Positions 28,560 to 38,592 of a stretch of 64,000 nucleotides of DNA are shown in pieces; the stretch's first letter is position 1, and the number at the start of each line of letters is the position of its first letter. The DNA is from Coemansia sp. RSA 922 (Eukaryota > Kickxellomycota > Kickxellomycetes > Kickxellales > Kickxellaceae): positions 1-64,000 of the forward strand of contig JANBQS010000007.1 in NCBI GenBank assembly GCA_027577415.1, read 5' to 3'. The position numbers and the translations under genes are program-made. The notes under the pieces are model-generated. The model saw only the letters and a program-made list of their open reading frames with translations, did no database searches and was not told the origin of the DNA.

Positions 28560-29560
28560 GTCTCATTTGAGATTGTAGCTCCAAGATCACAGGGCGACAC
28601 CCTTTCAGAGTCTCCCTGAACCGCAACAGATGACGAGACTCTGTTGGAGGTGATCGATGGATATACGATAAGTACAGCGACCAAGTGGCAGCAGGCGAAC
28701 CTGGCACTAGGTTAGTCAATACGAACTTGCCACCAATGGTTTAGGGGGTAAAATAGTAGTCGTAGTCTCAATCAAGTTGTTGATGACTGCAAAAAAAAGA
28801 CATTGTGACTGGCGAGGTTCAAAGGCAGCCTGAGTCAATTGGTGCTATTGACTGGTCACAAGTCAGCCAAGCAGCCAGGATTTTTATACGCGAATGCTTT
28901 GGGTTCAGCTACTACGACATCGGTAAGTCCAGCTGGCATTATAATCCGGATTTGTTTTCGCAGAGTATGGCCAGCCGTACGACCAGGTTTATCAAGGAGC
29001 ATTACCCAGTGTCTGCTCCAGCGAACTAACGAGCATGGTCAAACTATATGTGGGTTGATATGGATGACTGTATCCGCATATGCAACATGCCTCAGGGCAG
29101 GTTCAAGCCGACCGAGGCTGACTATGAACGGGCTGCTGTGCTCAGGACACAGGGACTGACTTGGAAAGATGTCTCCTGACACCCATCCCCCACACTTAAA
29201 GCAGGAACTGTGGAAAGTGCACTGAGAAGACACTCATAGCCAAAGCCAACACAGGAGCTGATCTCTGCAGACGAATTGAACGGGATATCCAGACTTGTAG
29301 ACAACTATGCAGGAAAGTACTCTGTTGCCGAGATCATGGACAAAATTTGCACACAGCTAGACCTCCACAAACAACGCCAGTACTATTCCACAGTTTCTTC
29401 GCGAATAGCAACTACATCAAGAGGACCATGGCAACAACAAGCAAGGGTGACGTCATGTACATAGACAAGCGCTGCCTAAAGTCTCGCACACATTATAAAG
29501 AGAAAAGTGGATAGCACAACAGTCCAGCCAAGAACCTGACAAAGAGGTAAGGATGTCAAA
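28560..29560 (+). pseudogene. Decayed SANT/Myb-like multi-repeat gene
   Basis: Several plus-strand segments in different frames read like SANT/Myb helices. DDETLLEVIDGY... near 28633, IDWSQVSQAARIF near 28847, FKPTEADYERAAVLRTQGLT followed by WKDVS near 29103, and SADELNGISRLVDNYAGKYS near 29266. A 41-nt intron-like segment (GTAAGTCCAGC...TTCGCAG, 28923-28963) joins YYDI to EYGQPYDQVYQGALP. Between these are stops and frameshifts, so no continuous protein can be made. The repeats would have been DNA-binding or chromatin-associated. Alternatively some breaks are unrecognised introns. Confidence 0.5.
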
Positions 29561-30017
29561 CCCCGCGAGAAGAACCTCATCTACACCAATCTGGAGTATA
29601 CAGCTTGACTTTCAGTTAATCGTAGCTACTCGCTCTATTTACACGTTGCGCCACTTGTGCTCCTTCGCTTAATAAAATACAAGGGTAGAAAAAACATAGA
29701 CACACAGAGAGTGCATTTTCTGCAGTGGGAATAAACTCTATTAGTCAATAAAAGGATTGCCAAAGTCAGGGCAAATCCGAACTCAAAATTTAAGGTTGTA
29801 AGGAAAGGGTCCTTGCCATTGGCGTGAGTCTGAATGTGTACTTTCCCTTTTTAGCACACAAATGATGGCATAATGACATCCACTCCCAGAGAGAAAATAA
29901 TCACAAATTTATTGCTACATTGAAATGGCGATAGGGTGATAAAATTCAATCGCTTCCCCACAGACCGAATAAAAAGGTAATCAAAGGGTCTGTTAAGGGA
30001 CAATCAAATGTTACGCG

Positions 30018-30326
30018 CGCCATAGCGCAGCGTGAGGGCCCACGTGATCAGTCCAGTGATGATACACGTTTATCGGTTACCACGGACTCACAACGCCCAA
30101 ATGACCCACCACCGATAGATGATCGCCCGCCTACAAAGAGGCACAACACGGCGACACTAAGGGTATCGGGAAAGACGTATTTCCGTCTATGGAAACGGGC
30201 CATGAAAAAGGCTATATAAACATTATCCTGTCGACATCCAGAGAGAGACACTTGTTCTCACTTTTTATACGCTCATATTTATTATATTCTATACGCTACA
30301 CCGCTCGCTACGCTCGCAAAATAACA
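30018..30326 (+). repeat. Dispersed repeat, copy 2
   Basis: Inverted partner of 143-455. Its open frame runs from about 29936 to a stop at 30219 and ends FRLWKRAMKKAI. The shared part reads REGPRDQSSDDTRLS then PPPIDDRPPTKRHNTATLR. This copy keeps the frame that copy 1 has lost through a 2-nt deletion. Upstream of 30018 the two copies diverge completely, so the alignable unit is about 310 bp. Confidence 0.7.
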
Positions 30327-30672
30327 CAAACGCCCCTGGACTGTGGGGCGATAGGAACAAACAACAGCCACACAAGGTGTGGACGCGTTCCGGCTCTTTT
30401 TTTTTCACGGATTTTTCCGGAGATGGTTCAGATGCTCCTCGTGGACCCCTGTCACCTGGTTGCCACGCCTGTTGTCTCTTTCCTGTGAAGACAACAACAA
30501 CGGCTCCCCTATCCTAAACGGCACCTATTGCTATGCAGCAAAGTATGCCTCCTCCTCTGCAGGTGTAAATAAATTTTTTCAGGACATACCTTTTTTTCTT
30601 CCTCTTCACCATCCACTCGCGCTCAGCATTTTCTATCTCTATAGCTTTTGTACATTTCATTCCTCCCCCCCT

Positions 30673-30692
30673 ACACACACACACACACACAC
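30673..30692 (+). repeat. (AC)n microsatellite
   Basis: Ten AC dinucleotide units in the 5' leader, just before the ATG at 30701. Confidence 0.9.
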
Positions 30693-30700
30693 GCAAGAAA

Positions 30701-33409
30701 ATGATCGCCCGTTTAGTTAGCCTGGGTGCCTTGGCATACACTTGGGTGTCAGGCATTACCCTCTTCAAGTCGGCCGTCCAAGAAGTACAGGACGGCGCCA
30801 GTGCGATCGAGGCGGCTACTGGCGCAATTAAGGCGACTACCAGCGCGATTGAGGCGACTACCGGCGCGATAGAGGCAGCAACTGGCGCGATTTTGGCCAT
30901 TGCCAAACGGGTCGACAGCGTTGTCGGCGCTGTCCAGGCGGCAGTCAGCGCGATGAAGGACACGCAGGAGCTGCTCGCCCAGTCGTCACAAGCACCTCGG
31001 TACGACAATGAAATTCTCCAGCGTATCGAGGATATTGGTGGGGTCCACTGCCTCGCCATTGGTCTGGCTGTGGGACTCGCAGTTGGACTCCTCATAGGCA
31101 TGTTCGTTGCGAGCCGCATCTGGGCGGCAGCTGCTCGCTCAGTACTCGCCAAGGAGTCCGCTACAAGTCCTCTAGCGACATCCACTGCCCATCAAGCGAC
31201 GCCCTCTGCCCCTCTGGCGACGTCCACTCCTCTGGCGACGTCCACTCCTCTGGCGACGTCCACTCCTCTGGCGACGTCCGCTCCTCTGGTGACGTCCGCT
31301 GCCCATCTAGCAAAGCCCGCTGCCCATCAAGCGCAGACCGCCGCCCCTCTAGCGACGCCCGCTCCTCTAACAACTCCCGCCGCTCATCAAGCGCAGACCG
31401 CCGCTCATCAAGCGCAGACCGCCGCTCCTCTAGCGCAGACCGCCGCCCATCAAACACAGACCGCTGCCCCTCTAGCGAAGCCTGCTGCTCCTCTAGCGAC
31501 GCCTGCTTCTCCTCAAGCGCAGAGCAAAGAAGGCGAAGCGTCATTGCAGTTGTTCGAACCAGTTCTTGATCCTGTGAGCGTGGAGGCAAGAGCAGCGAGA
31601 CTCGGCAGAGCGATTCGGACACTCAGGAGGCCACGCCTAGCCAACGCAACGAGCGCCACGCTTCCTGTCAACAGCTATGACGGGGGAGCCGCCGTGTCCT
31701 CGCTCAAGTTTGGCAACAAGCGCATTGTGCGGTTCGGAGGCAACTCGGGCGACCAACCACACCAGCCCAATGCGAACGACGACGACACTCCTAGGCCCTA
31801 TGTGGAGCTGACCAGCGGTAAGGACGCTAACATGCGTCAGGAGCTGCCGGACGACGAGTCGAGTTTGGCCACGGACGACGAAATCACTATGAATGTGAGA
31901 AAGTTTTCCGATGACGACAACGACGACTACTCGCGCAAATCTGCCAACAGCGCTTCTTCTGGCGACGAGTCGAGTACGGAGGTGGTGCCGCCCACAGACA
32001 ACTTCGACGTGTATTCAGATGACTGGTTTGACGATACGCCGACTCGCGGTACCGAGAACGACAGTGCTGGTTCAGAGTCGCAGGACGACGAGGACAATCA
32101 AGCGCCGCTCGAGGAGAGTGTAGAACGGGTCGAAAACACTGGGGTCATCACTCCTGTCATCACAGTGCAGCCTACGGAGATTGCCACACGCGCTGAGCCT
32201 GTCACCGGTACTAACGAAGACGACTATTCTCAGCAGCAAGTTGGTACTAGCAGCAGTACAAAAGCTCCAGGCCCAAGCGACGGCGTGCTGGCTGCCAGCT
32301 CTAGCCACGCTATTATACAGCCTGTCGTAGCTCGCGCGAGCCCGAGTGAAGAGGGCAAGGCCGCCGAAGGCACCAACGCCAGCAGCAGAAGCAGTAGCGC
32401 TGTCGCCACCCCGATCCCGGCTGCCCAGCACAAGGAGCAGGTCTCCTCTGCTGGAACTGAGCGCGCTAACAAGGTGCAGCCTAACAGCACCGGTATATCG
32501 CAGGAAGCGGCACACATCGGCTACGACTTGTGGGCAGAGGCGCAGGACGCGGACCTACCGGAAGCCGTGTCTGTAGCAGAGCCCATGTCTGCATCCGAGC
32601 CTTCGTCGGTCGCTGGACTGCTCGCGGCCGCCAGCGCCTCTCTTCTGGCGCAAGTGGGCGGGCAAGGAGCAGAGATGGATTCTACTCCTCCTCAGTCGCC
32701 AGCAGTCAGACGGCGCACCATTGTCAACGAGCCAGCGGACGGACCCCTGGTTGGGGACTATGCCAGCGTTGTAGCAATATCTGAGCTCCGCTTGAGGCGG
32801 CATAGGAGATGGAGTGCGAACTCGGAGCCCGCAACGCCAAATGCAACGTCAATTGCGGCCAAAAAGAAGATCAAGAGCGAGGCCGGGCGGATGTTCATAA
32901 TGGCTGACAAGACGATGATCCCAAGAAGGGAACGCCGTGGCTCGCTTGGGTATATTGCTGACAGGCTGGTTAAGATCAAAATGGATTTTAGCACCAAAGT
33001 CGTAGGCTCCCTCGAGGCCGCGCCGGAGGTCTTCGAGGCGTACAGGGCACAAACTGCCGAGAGTGAAAGGCCTGCGGCACCTCCTCATCAGCCGACTGGA
33101 CCTCCTCCCGCTAGAGCATGGCAAGTTGCAGGACAGGGGGCTTCGACGTCAGGGAATCAGCAACCGCACAACAGTCAGCAGCAGCAGAGCAATAGTCGAG
33201 CGGGTAACGACCAGCGGCAACAGCAAAGCAGTCGACGGGGCAAAAATCGGCAGCAAGCGCGCAGTGATCAACCGAACCACGGTCAGCAGCAGCAGCAGCA
33301 GCATAACGGGCAACGGCATCATAACAACCAGCAGCAGAACGGCGGGCAACCAAGACCCAGACAGAACCGGCGAGGAAATAACCGCGGTCGTAGCAACAAC
33401 CACAGCTAA
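30701..33409 (+). CDS. Large low-complexity orphan protein with one membrane span
   Basis: Unrecognised protein of 902 residues. A short N-terminal hydrophobic start (MIARLVSLGALAYTWVSGI) is followed by seven-residue repeats such as AIEAATGAIKATTS (residues about 35-65), likely helical. A Gly-rich membrane span, GLAVGLAVGLLIGMFVASRI, lies near residue 123. Residues about 160-270 are an Ala/Pro/Thr-rich repeat array. Acidic tracts follow (QDDEDNQ; SDDDNDDYS), then a more globular-looking piece with RRRTIVNEPADG and ADRLVKIKMDFSTKV, and finally a Gln/Asn/Arg-rich tail resembling RGG-type RNA-binding tails. It heads a block of three orphan genes (30.7-40.3 kb). Cell location and role are unknown. 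Confidence 0.6.
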   Translation: MIARLVSLGALAYTWVSGITLFKSAVQEVQDGASAIEAATGAIKATTSAIEATTGAIEAATGAILAIAKRVDSVVGAVQAAVSAMKDTQELLAQSSQAPRYDNEILQRIEDIGGVHCLAIGLAVGLAVGLLIGMFVASRIWAAAARSVLAKESATSPLATSTAHQATPSAPLATSTPLATSTPLATSTPLATSAPLVTSAAHLAKPAAHQAQTAAPLATPAPLTTPAAHQAQTAAHQAQTAAPLAQTAAHQTQTAAPLAKPAAPLATPASPQAQSKEGEASLQLFEPVLDPVSVEARAARLGRAIRTLRRPRLANATSATLPVNSYDGGAAVSSLKFGNKRIVRFGGNSGDQPHQPNANDDDTPRPYVELTSGKDANMRQELPDDESSLATDDEITMNVRKFSDDDNDDYSRKSANSASSGDESSTEVVPPTDNFDVYSDDWFDDTPTRGTENDSAGSESQDDEDNQAPLEESVERVENTGVITPVITVQPTEIATRAEPVTGTNEDDYSQQQVGTSSSTKAPGPSDGVLAASSSHAIIQPVVARASPSEEGKAAEGTNASSRSSSAVATPIPAAQHKEQVSSAGTERANKVQPNSTGISQEAAHIGYDLWAEAQDADLPEAVSVAEPMSASEPSSVAGLLAAASASLLAQVGGQGAEMDSTPPQSPAVRRRTIVNEPADGPLVGDYASVVAISELRLRRHRRWSANSEPATPNATSIAAKKKIKSEAGRMFIMADKTMIPRRERRGSLGYIADRLVKIKMDFSTKVVGSLEAAPEVFEAYRAQTAESERPAAPPHQPTGPPPARAWQVAGQGASTSGNQQPHNSQQQQSNSRAGNDQRQQQSSRRGKNRQQARSDQPNHGQQQQQQHNGQRHHNNQQQNGGQPRPRQNRRGNNRGRSNNHS
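30806..30905 (+). repeat. 21-bp coding repeats (heptads)
   Basis: Four to five imperfect 21-bp units encoding AIEAATG, AIKATTS, AIEATTG, AIEAATG and AILAIAK. The seven-residue period suits an amphipathic helix. Confidence 0.75.
31170..31530 (+). repeat. Coding minisatellite, 18-21 bp units
   Basis: Begins with five near-identical 18-bp units (CCTCTGGCGACGTCCACT) and continues as imperfect 21-bp units encoding AHQAQTA, APLATPA and similar. The reverse strand is also open here and reads as charged seven-residue repeats. A likely hotspot for length variation. Confidence 0.85.
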
Positions 33410-33935
33410 ACTTCACTTTAGTATCTTTTCATCATCATTTTCTCAATTGCACTCAAATCAACTCTCATATAAAATATTTCCTTGTTGTGTGCTTGTGCTT
33501 CATTTTTCATACCTGGCTTTACTTCATAAAGCTAGACAACGATAACCGGCATTCCAAATAGAGGATGAGAGAAATTACACATGTTTTTAGACAATAGAGT
33601 AGAAAAATGATTACTGATGCATCACAGAAGAAAGAGAGTTGCTAGCATGAAAATCTGAAACTGCTTGACAAATAACATTGGCTTGTGCTTCTCTGCATTT
33701 CAGCCTTTGTTAATTTATTTTTTGTTTCAAGAAATGAAACCTTTTCAGCGTACTTTTGTTGGGCGTATATATGAGGTATAGTTGAGCTTGTTGATACTAA
33801 CCAAGCTAGAAATGAAATGAGAAGTGAAAAAAGTAGTTGGGCTTTCGATAGCGGCAAGTGGGTAAAGTCGAAGTGCCGTCCACGGACGATAGGAGATGTC
33901 GAGACCCTCTCTACATATGTGCGCTCGTCCGTCAA
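33410..33935. other. Convergent 3' flanks
   Basis: Lies between the ends of two convergent orphan genes. AT-rich, no credible gene; short frames on the minus strand near 33642-33935 are antisense to nothing recognisable. Confidence 0.35.
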
Positions 33936-36230
33936 TCACTCGAAGGCGCTCTCATCCACTCCCTCGATGGCTTTGCTGGCATCCTTCCTGACCAGCTTTT
34001 GGTACTTGTCGTAAATAGCCCTGTCGCTCAGTTCAAAAAGTGCATACAGCTGCATCTTTAGAATCGCTCCGTCTTTGGTACTCGTCCTCTCCTTGACGGC
34101 GATGTAAAGAAGCACGACGTACATCCGGTCGATTGCCAGCGTGTGTGGTGTAGCAACCGTGGTGCCGATATCCTCGCGTCGCTTTAAGATCTTAGGGTAA
34201 TACTCCTCGATAATTTCGTGTTCCTCCGTATATTTACTTTTGTCGGCACTTAGGCCAGAGACATTGGCGTCTTCGCGAGGTTCGGCTGGCTTTGCTTTCT
34301 GATTAGTCCCGCCTTTGCCTGTTCTGTTGCTGAGACGTCCACTCTGGCGGCCTCTACTGCCACCTCCGCTGTGAGCAGATATGTTGGTTTGCGGCTGAGT
34401 GCGGCTGGGGCCCGAGGTGCTTGCAAAGGTAAAAGTGGTAGCAGGTGGAGCTGGACCGGTCGAAGTAGGAGGTGGTAGAGTCAGACCGGCCTGAGTGGGA
34501 GCATTCGAAGCAGGAGACACCGTCGCGGTAGTGGTCGGCGCAAAGCCAGTCGGAGCCGCTGGCGTAATGATAGTCTGGGCAAAGCCGGTCGGAGCAAACT
34601 CAGTAGGTAGAGTAGGAGTCGCTGTCATAAAAGTGGCCTGAGTAGGATCGCTCGGAGTAATAGTCTGAGTGGGTCCAGGCAGAGTAGGAGGCGCGGGCGT
34701 CGTTGCGAGCTGAACATGAGCAGGCGTAGTAACGTCAGTCCGAGCACCCTGGCCGAAATTGCTCCAACCGACAGGGAGCCAACCAGTAGCACCGCCGCCG
34801 TTGGGGATAGCAGGCGGAGTTGCGGGGATCACATTGATAGCAGGCGTTGTGGCAGGATACTTATGCAGTCGCTGGTTGGCGCGCAGCTCCTTACGGGCGC
34901 GCTGCCGCTGACGGGCACGTATCTCATTGACGGACGAAGTGCAGCGCCTGCGCCGGAGCCGATTGTCGCGAAGGGTCATCCCACCGCCGAGCCGAACAAC
35001 GCCGGCAGAGTTAGTAAACCGCTGCCTAACACTGACCCCATTATCCCTGAAGCCGAGACCCAAGCGCCCAAGGTCATATCGCGTAGCCAAGGAGCGGTAC
35101 CGACCCTTGAGGCTTTGTCGAGTACGAATTGGAACCGCTATCCTCCTGATTTTGGATCTGTCGGCGGGGTTGCGCTGCTTAACAACTACGACCTTTTGAA
35201 GCCTCCTGGCTATAAATGATGGCGTCTGGCGAGCGCGCTTCACACCCGTAGAAGGAGCGCGTGTCTTGGACGGCAGGCGGTAGGCAGTGAAGTTTACCGG
35301 TGGTGCGGGGGTATGCTCCTCTGTTGAACCCTGGCCAGCAGGGTTCAAGCCGAGAGAGGCGCCGTTGTTGGATGGCGCTGAGGGTGCTGCGACCTGATAA
35401 GGAGCCGCCGGAGTAGTGTCCGTTGACGCCGCTGCAACCAGGAAGGGAGCTGGCGTCATAGTAGCCTCAAAAGTCGCTGCGCCCTGAGAAGGAGCCGACG
35501 TAGTATCATCTACTAGCGGCGCTGCGGTCAGAGATGACACAGGCAGAGTCGGAGCCACTGTCAACGTCGCGGTCTGAGTACGACCAGCAGGGGGCCTGCC
35601 ACCTGGGAGACAACCAGTGACCGACGACGCGTTGGCGGCCATGCTGGTATCGTTGGCCGGCGCTGATGTAGCTGCCGTGCTCTTGCCCGTGGCTGGCGTC
35701 GCATAATCGTGGCAGTGCGTCCAGGCGTGACACCGAGCATCGTATCCCATGGCCCTAAATGCTTTAATAGCACTGAATAGAACATCGCGAAGCCTACGCG
35801 ACAATTGGGCGTCGTAGCCGGTATTGCGACGGGCACTGTAACTCTGGCAGCATCTCAGAGCCGAAACCATTTCTAACTTGGCTTCGTATACTTCCATGCA
35901 ATGCCGCGAGCAGTCCTTGCATTCGTGATGACGTGTAACCATGTTGGCGGAGATTACCGCTGACACAACTTGTGCCAGAGAATTGTCGGCGCAGCCATAA
36001 CCATCGAAACTGGATCTCTCCTTGGCAGACGGGGTATCTGTGTCATCTTCTGACCTGTCGTCGGAGGTGCGCTTGTCGGCGTCGGTGTGCATGTCGTCGG
36101 AGGTGCGCTTGTCGGTGGCGGATGGCATATTCAATTTAGCCACTGTCTGGCCAGTGGGCGGGCCCGCAGTCATGCGACACAGGACAAAAAACAGGCAAAA
36201 CAAGGGAACTACAATAAACCACTCATGCAT
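33936..36230 (-). CDS. Large Pro/Thr-rich orphan protein with N-terminal signal segment
   Basis: Unrecognised protein of 764 residues from the ATG at 36230 (MHEWFIVVPLFCLFFVLCRM, a signal peptide or anchor); an ATG 21 codons upstream is also in frame. A small duplicated DKRTSDD motif is followed by a Cys/His cluster (HHECKDCSRHCMEVYEAKLE, later LRCCQSY and RCHAWTHCHD). About 350 residues of Pro, Thr and Ala-rich sequence follow, with a basic central piece (ARQRQRARKELRANQRLHKY). The C-terminal 100 residues look globular and helical (HEIIEEYYPKILKRREDI; MYVVLLYIAVKERTS). No known domain. The Cys/His cluster could bind metal, but spacing matches no family I know. Convergent with the 902-residue gene. 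Confidence 0.6.
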   Translation of the reverse strand: MHEWFIVVPLFCLFFVLCRMTAGPPTGQTVAKLNMPSATDKRTSDDMHTDADKRTSDDRSEDDTDTPSAKERSSFDGYGCADNSLAQVVSAVISANMVTRHHECKDCSRHCMEVYEAKLEMVSALRCCQSYSARRNTGYDAQLSRRLRDVLFSAIKAFRAMGYDARCHAWTHCHDYATPATGKSTAATSAPANDTSMAANASSVTGCLPGGRPPAGRTQTATLTVAPTLPVSSLTAAPLVDDTTSAPSQGAATFEATMTPAPFLVAAASTDTTPAAPYQVAAPSAPSNNGASLGLNPAGQGSTEEHTPAPPVNFTAYRLPSKTRAPSTGVKRARQTPSFIARRLQKVVVVKQRNPADRSKIRRIAVPIRTRQSLKGRYRSLATRYDLGRLGLGFRDNGVSVRQRFTNSAGVVRLGGGMTLRDNRLRRRRCTSSVNEIRARQRQRARKELRANQRLHKYPATTPAINVIPATPPAIPNGGGATGWLPVGWSNFGQGARTDVTTPAHVQLATTPAPPTLPGPTQTITPSDPTQATFMTATPTLPTEFAPTGFAQTIITPAAPTGFAPTTTATVSPASNAPTQAGLTLPPPTSTGPAPPATTFTFASTSGPSRTQPQTNISAHSGGGSRGRQSGRLSNRTGKGGTNQKAKPAEPREDANVSGLSADKSKYTEEHEIIEEYYPKILKRREDIGTTVATPHTLAIDRMYVVLLYIAVKERTSTKDGAILKMQLYALFELSDRAIYDKYQKLVRKDASKAIEGVDESAFE

Positions 36231-36293
36231 TATGAACTCTAAAAGAAGTGAGGAAATATTCAAAAAGATGTGTGAAGGGAAAAAGAGAGACAT

Positions 36294-37316
36294 AAAAATG
36301 AGGGCGCGCAGCTCCTCCTTTTATTCTCTCTCTGCTGCGGCTGTTGTGCCACTGGAGGGAAATGGAGGGAGAGTATTGCTGCCAGTGTGACTTGGCGGGT
36401 GGCTTTTTTTTTGTGCAGATCGTAATGAGCTGAACCGCCGATTTGGGGCAAGGGGTTGGGGGCGGCGGCTTACCAATAGCCACGCGTGTGGGGCAGACAA
36501 CACTCAGGAACAATGGGCGGTAGAATATACTTTCAGGGACTTTGGATGCCAGCTATCGCCAATTGCCCTTGCCTGCAAAAAATAGGTTTGGCGAGCTGTT
36601 GAAATAGCAAAGTCGCTCTGTTGACGAGAATATCCGTACATCTCCTTTAATTTAAAGTGTGTTCTGATTTGCGCTGTTGGGCAATCCTCTCACACATAAA
36701 CTCCGACATCATGCAGGCCAAATGAACACTAAATAACAATGCACTTCATGTAGGCAATTATTTACCGCTAACATCAATCCCATGTCACTCTGTAGCACCT
36801 GTACACGCGTCAATGGCAATGCTTCTCACAGCCTACTTGTCCATAAAAGACCACTGTCAGCCAACTCATAGGTCTGATAAACCGCTCCAATCGGTCCCAA
36901 TCCGATTTTCTCAATCGCAAACCTTGATCGCTAAGCAAACAAACACTGTCTTTGATGGCGATGTCAGCGATAAACAACTTTATGCCTCATATTCAATTTT
37001 TATTTTTATTTTTTCAATTCAAGAGTAATTTCAGGGCAATGAACATTTTTTCGGCGTTTCAGCAGGGTATGGAGTCAACCAGTTTGCACATTGCCAGCAA
37101 TGGACACATTTACCTGATTTCGAGTACTACCTCATCCTCTCTCCGAAAGACTTGTTACACTGCGGTATTTAGGGTATACAATGTTAATCGTCTTATTTAA
37201 TAAATCTCTTTGTCCAATACTGACGTCCAATGTCATTATGCAAGTCTTTGCGGCGCAGTTTCAACATGTCATCGAATAGGCCGTCGGCCCCACAGCAGAG
37301 CAGATTCATCAAAAAT
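36294..37316. other. Intergenic region
   Basis: Contains CTCCTTTTATTC near 36315, a possible TATA-type element for the minus-strand orphan gene. From 36600 on I see no supported gene; short frames near 36952-37200 are weak. Confidence 0.35.
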
Positions 37317-37766
37317 CTACATATTTTTTTGACAACATCGACACCATTCGCTTCTTAATTGAATGCGGAAATTTGGACCCGGCCCGGTTTTATTTTGGTG
37401 CCTTGCTGTTGCTAGATCAGTGTGAGACTTGTGATTGAGAACCCTATCTCTGGCCATATCCACATCGTTCTTCACCAAAACTGATGGGGTGTCATTGCCT
37501 TCGAGGCCAAAATAATATACCGGCAAGACATTCTGCATATTGTTATTTAGCATTGAACCCGTGACCCGTATGGCCCAGCTACCGCCTAGCATACCAGGGA
37601 TCTTGATGAACGTGGACTTTATCTCTACGCCCTGATCGTTGTCCCACATAATCCGTTCACCAAAGTAGCACCCAATTGTGTCGGGAGTAACCGTACTTAG
37701 ATAGGTTGTCACTGGGCTTGCATTAATGTCGGATCCTTTACCAGTCGCATTAGTAGTCCAGTCCAA
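37317..37766 (-). pseudogene. Fragment of processing alpha-glucosidase I (GH63, MOGS-like)
   Basis: A 149-codon open stretch without an ATG at its start. It contains IMWDNDQGVEIKSTFIKIPG then GGSWAIRVTGS and VYYFGLEG, matching the N-terminal beta-domain of mannosyl-oligosaccharide glucosidase (W-x-x-xDG, F-x-K-x-PG, GG-x-W-x-x-R), and later NFRIQL. The catalytic domain, normally several hundred residues downstream, is absent. The enzyme trims the outermost glucose of N-glycans in the ER; this copy cannot. I regard it as a gene relic; the functional gene must lie elsewhere. Confidence 0.5.
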
Positions 37767-38592
37767 AACAAGCTAGATGTGGCCGAGAGCCAAGGTAGTG
37801 ATTTGGTCGTATGTGCCATCACTGAAGCTCAGAACTCAAAGGTCCTGTGTCGGCATGTGCATTTGCTGGGACAGTAGTGGATTGCATAGCAGAGACGGCT
37901 AGTTTGAGTAACTACTTTATGTCAAATATAAATGAGAATAATACAAAACAAGGCGATAGTGGCAATAATGTGCGGTGCTGAAAATTAAAAAAAGGCCGTC
38001 GTATTGTAACCTTGTATGGGCTAAACTATTTGTCGTCATTGGTAAAGTCGGTATTAATGTCACCAGCAAGTGGTATATTGCTACATGTATCAACTTTTTT
38101 TGTTAATATCAGTTTCAGTGCTTTAATAATATCTATGTATAGATAGCCAGCGCCACAATATATCTGGCTCCAAGTGCTGGCTATTCTTTTGCTTTCCTGG
38201 CGCCATGTTGTCCTGATTGGCCCACCGCTGACCTGGTCGCTGAGTCCGTACAAAAAGGGCAATTGCCACATGTCTGCACGTCACTCAGTGATGTGCGTGG
38301 ACAATGTCTCCAAACCAAAAAAGAGAATCGTGTCGTTGTTTGTGGGGGTTGTCACAACCTCTTTTTCTGCACACAGAGGAGCGCTATTTAAACCCATCCT
38401 TCTGTCCCTCGTCTCTAGTTCCCTTCTTTTGTTTTACTTGTTGTTGAATTTTTCACACACCTTGAGAGCCATTTTTTTTTCTCTTTCTAACGTATCTCAC
38501 CAAATATACCTCCACCCACACCCTCACACTCACCCTATCTCTTTAGTCAAATCGCCGAGCTCTTTTCACGAGCACAGTTTTTCTTTCGACCG
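37767..38592. other. Intergenic region with a weak relic frame
   Basis: An 81-codon minus-strand frame at 38026-38271 has no recognisable domain and may be a further gene remnant. GCTATTTAAACCC near 38386 is a TATA-like element about 200 bp before the ATG of the plus-strand gene at 38593. Confidence 0.3.

Noticed and set aside
143..30326. Inverted repeats considered as ends of one 30-kb mobile element
   Set aside because: The two copies lie in inverted orientation but enclose GCN2 and other host genes and carry the same internal 3' frame; they are better seen as two insertions of one element.
31161..31622. 153-codon minus-strand frame of charged seven-residue repeats
   Set aside because: It is the antisense reading of the coding minisatellite in the 902-residue gene; the repeat unit keeps several frames open. 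No start context or promoter seen.
38026..38271. 81-codon minus-strand frame considered as a subtilase C-terminal relic
   Set aside because: Resemblance rests on a GAG-type motif only; no catalytic segment or Ser/His motif nearby.
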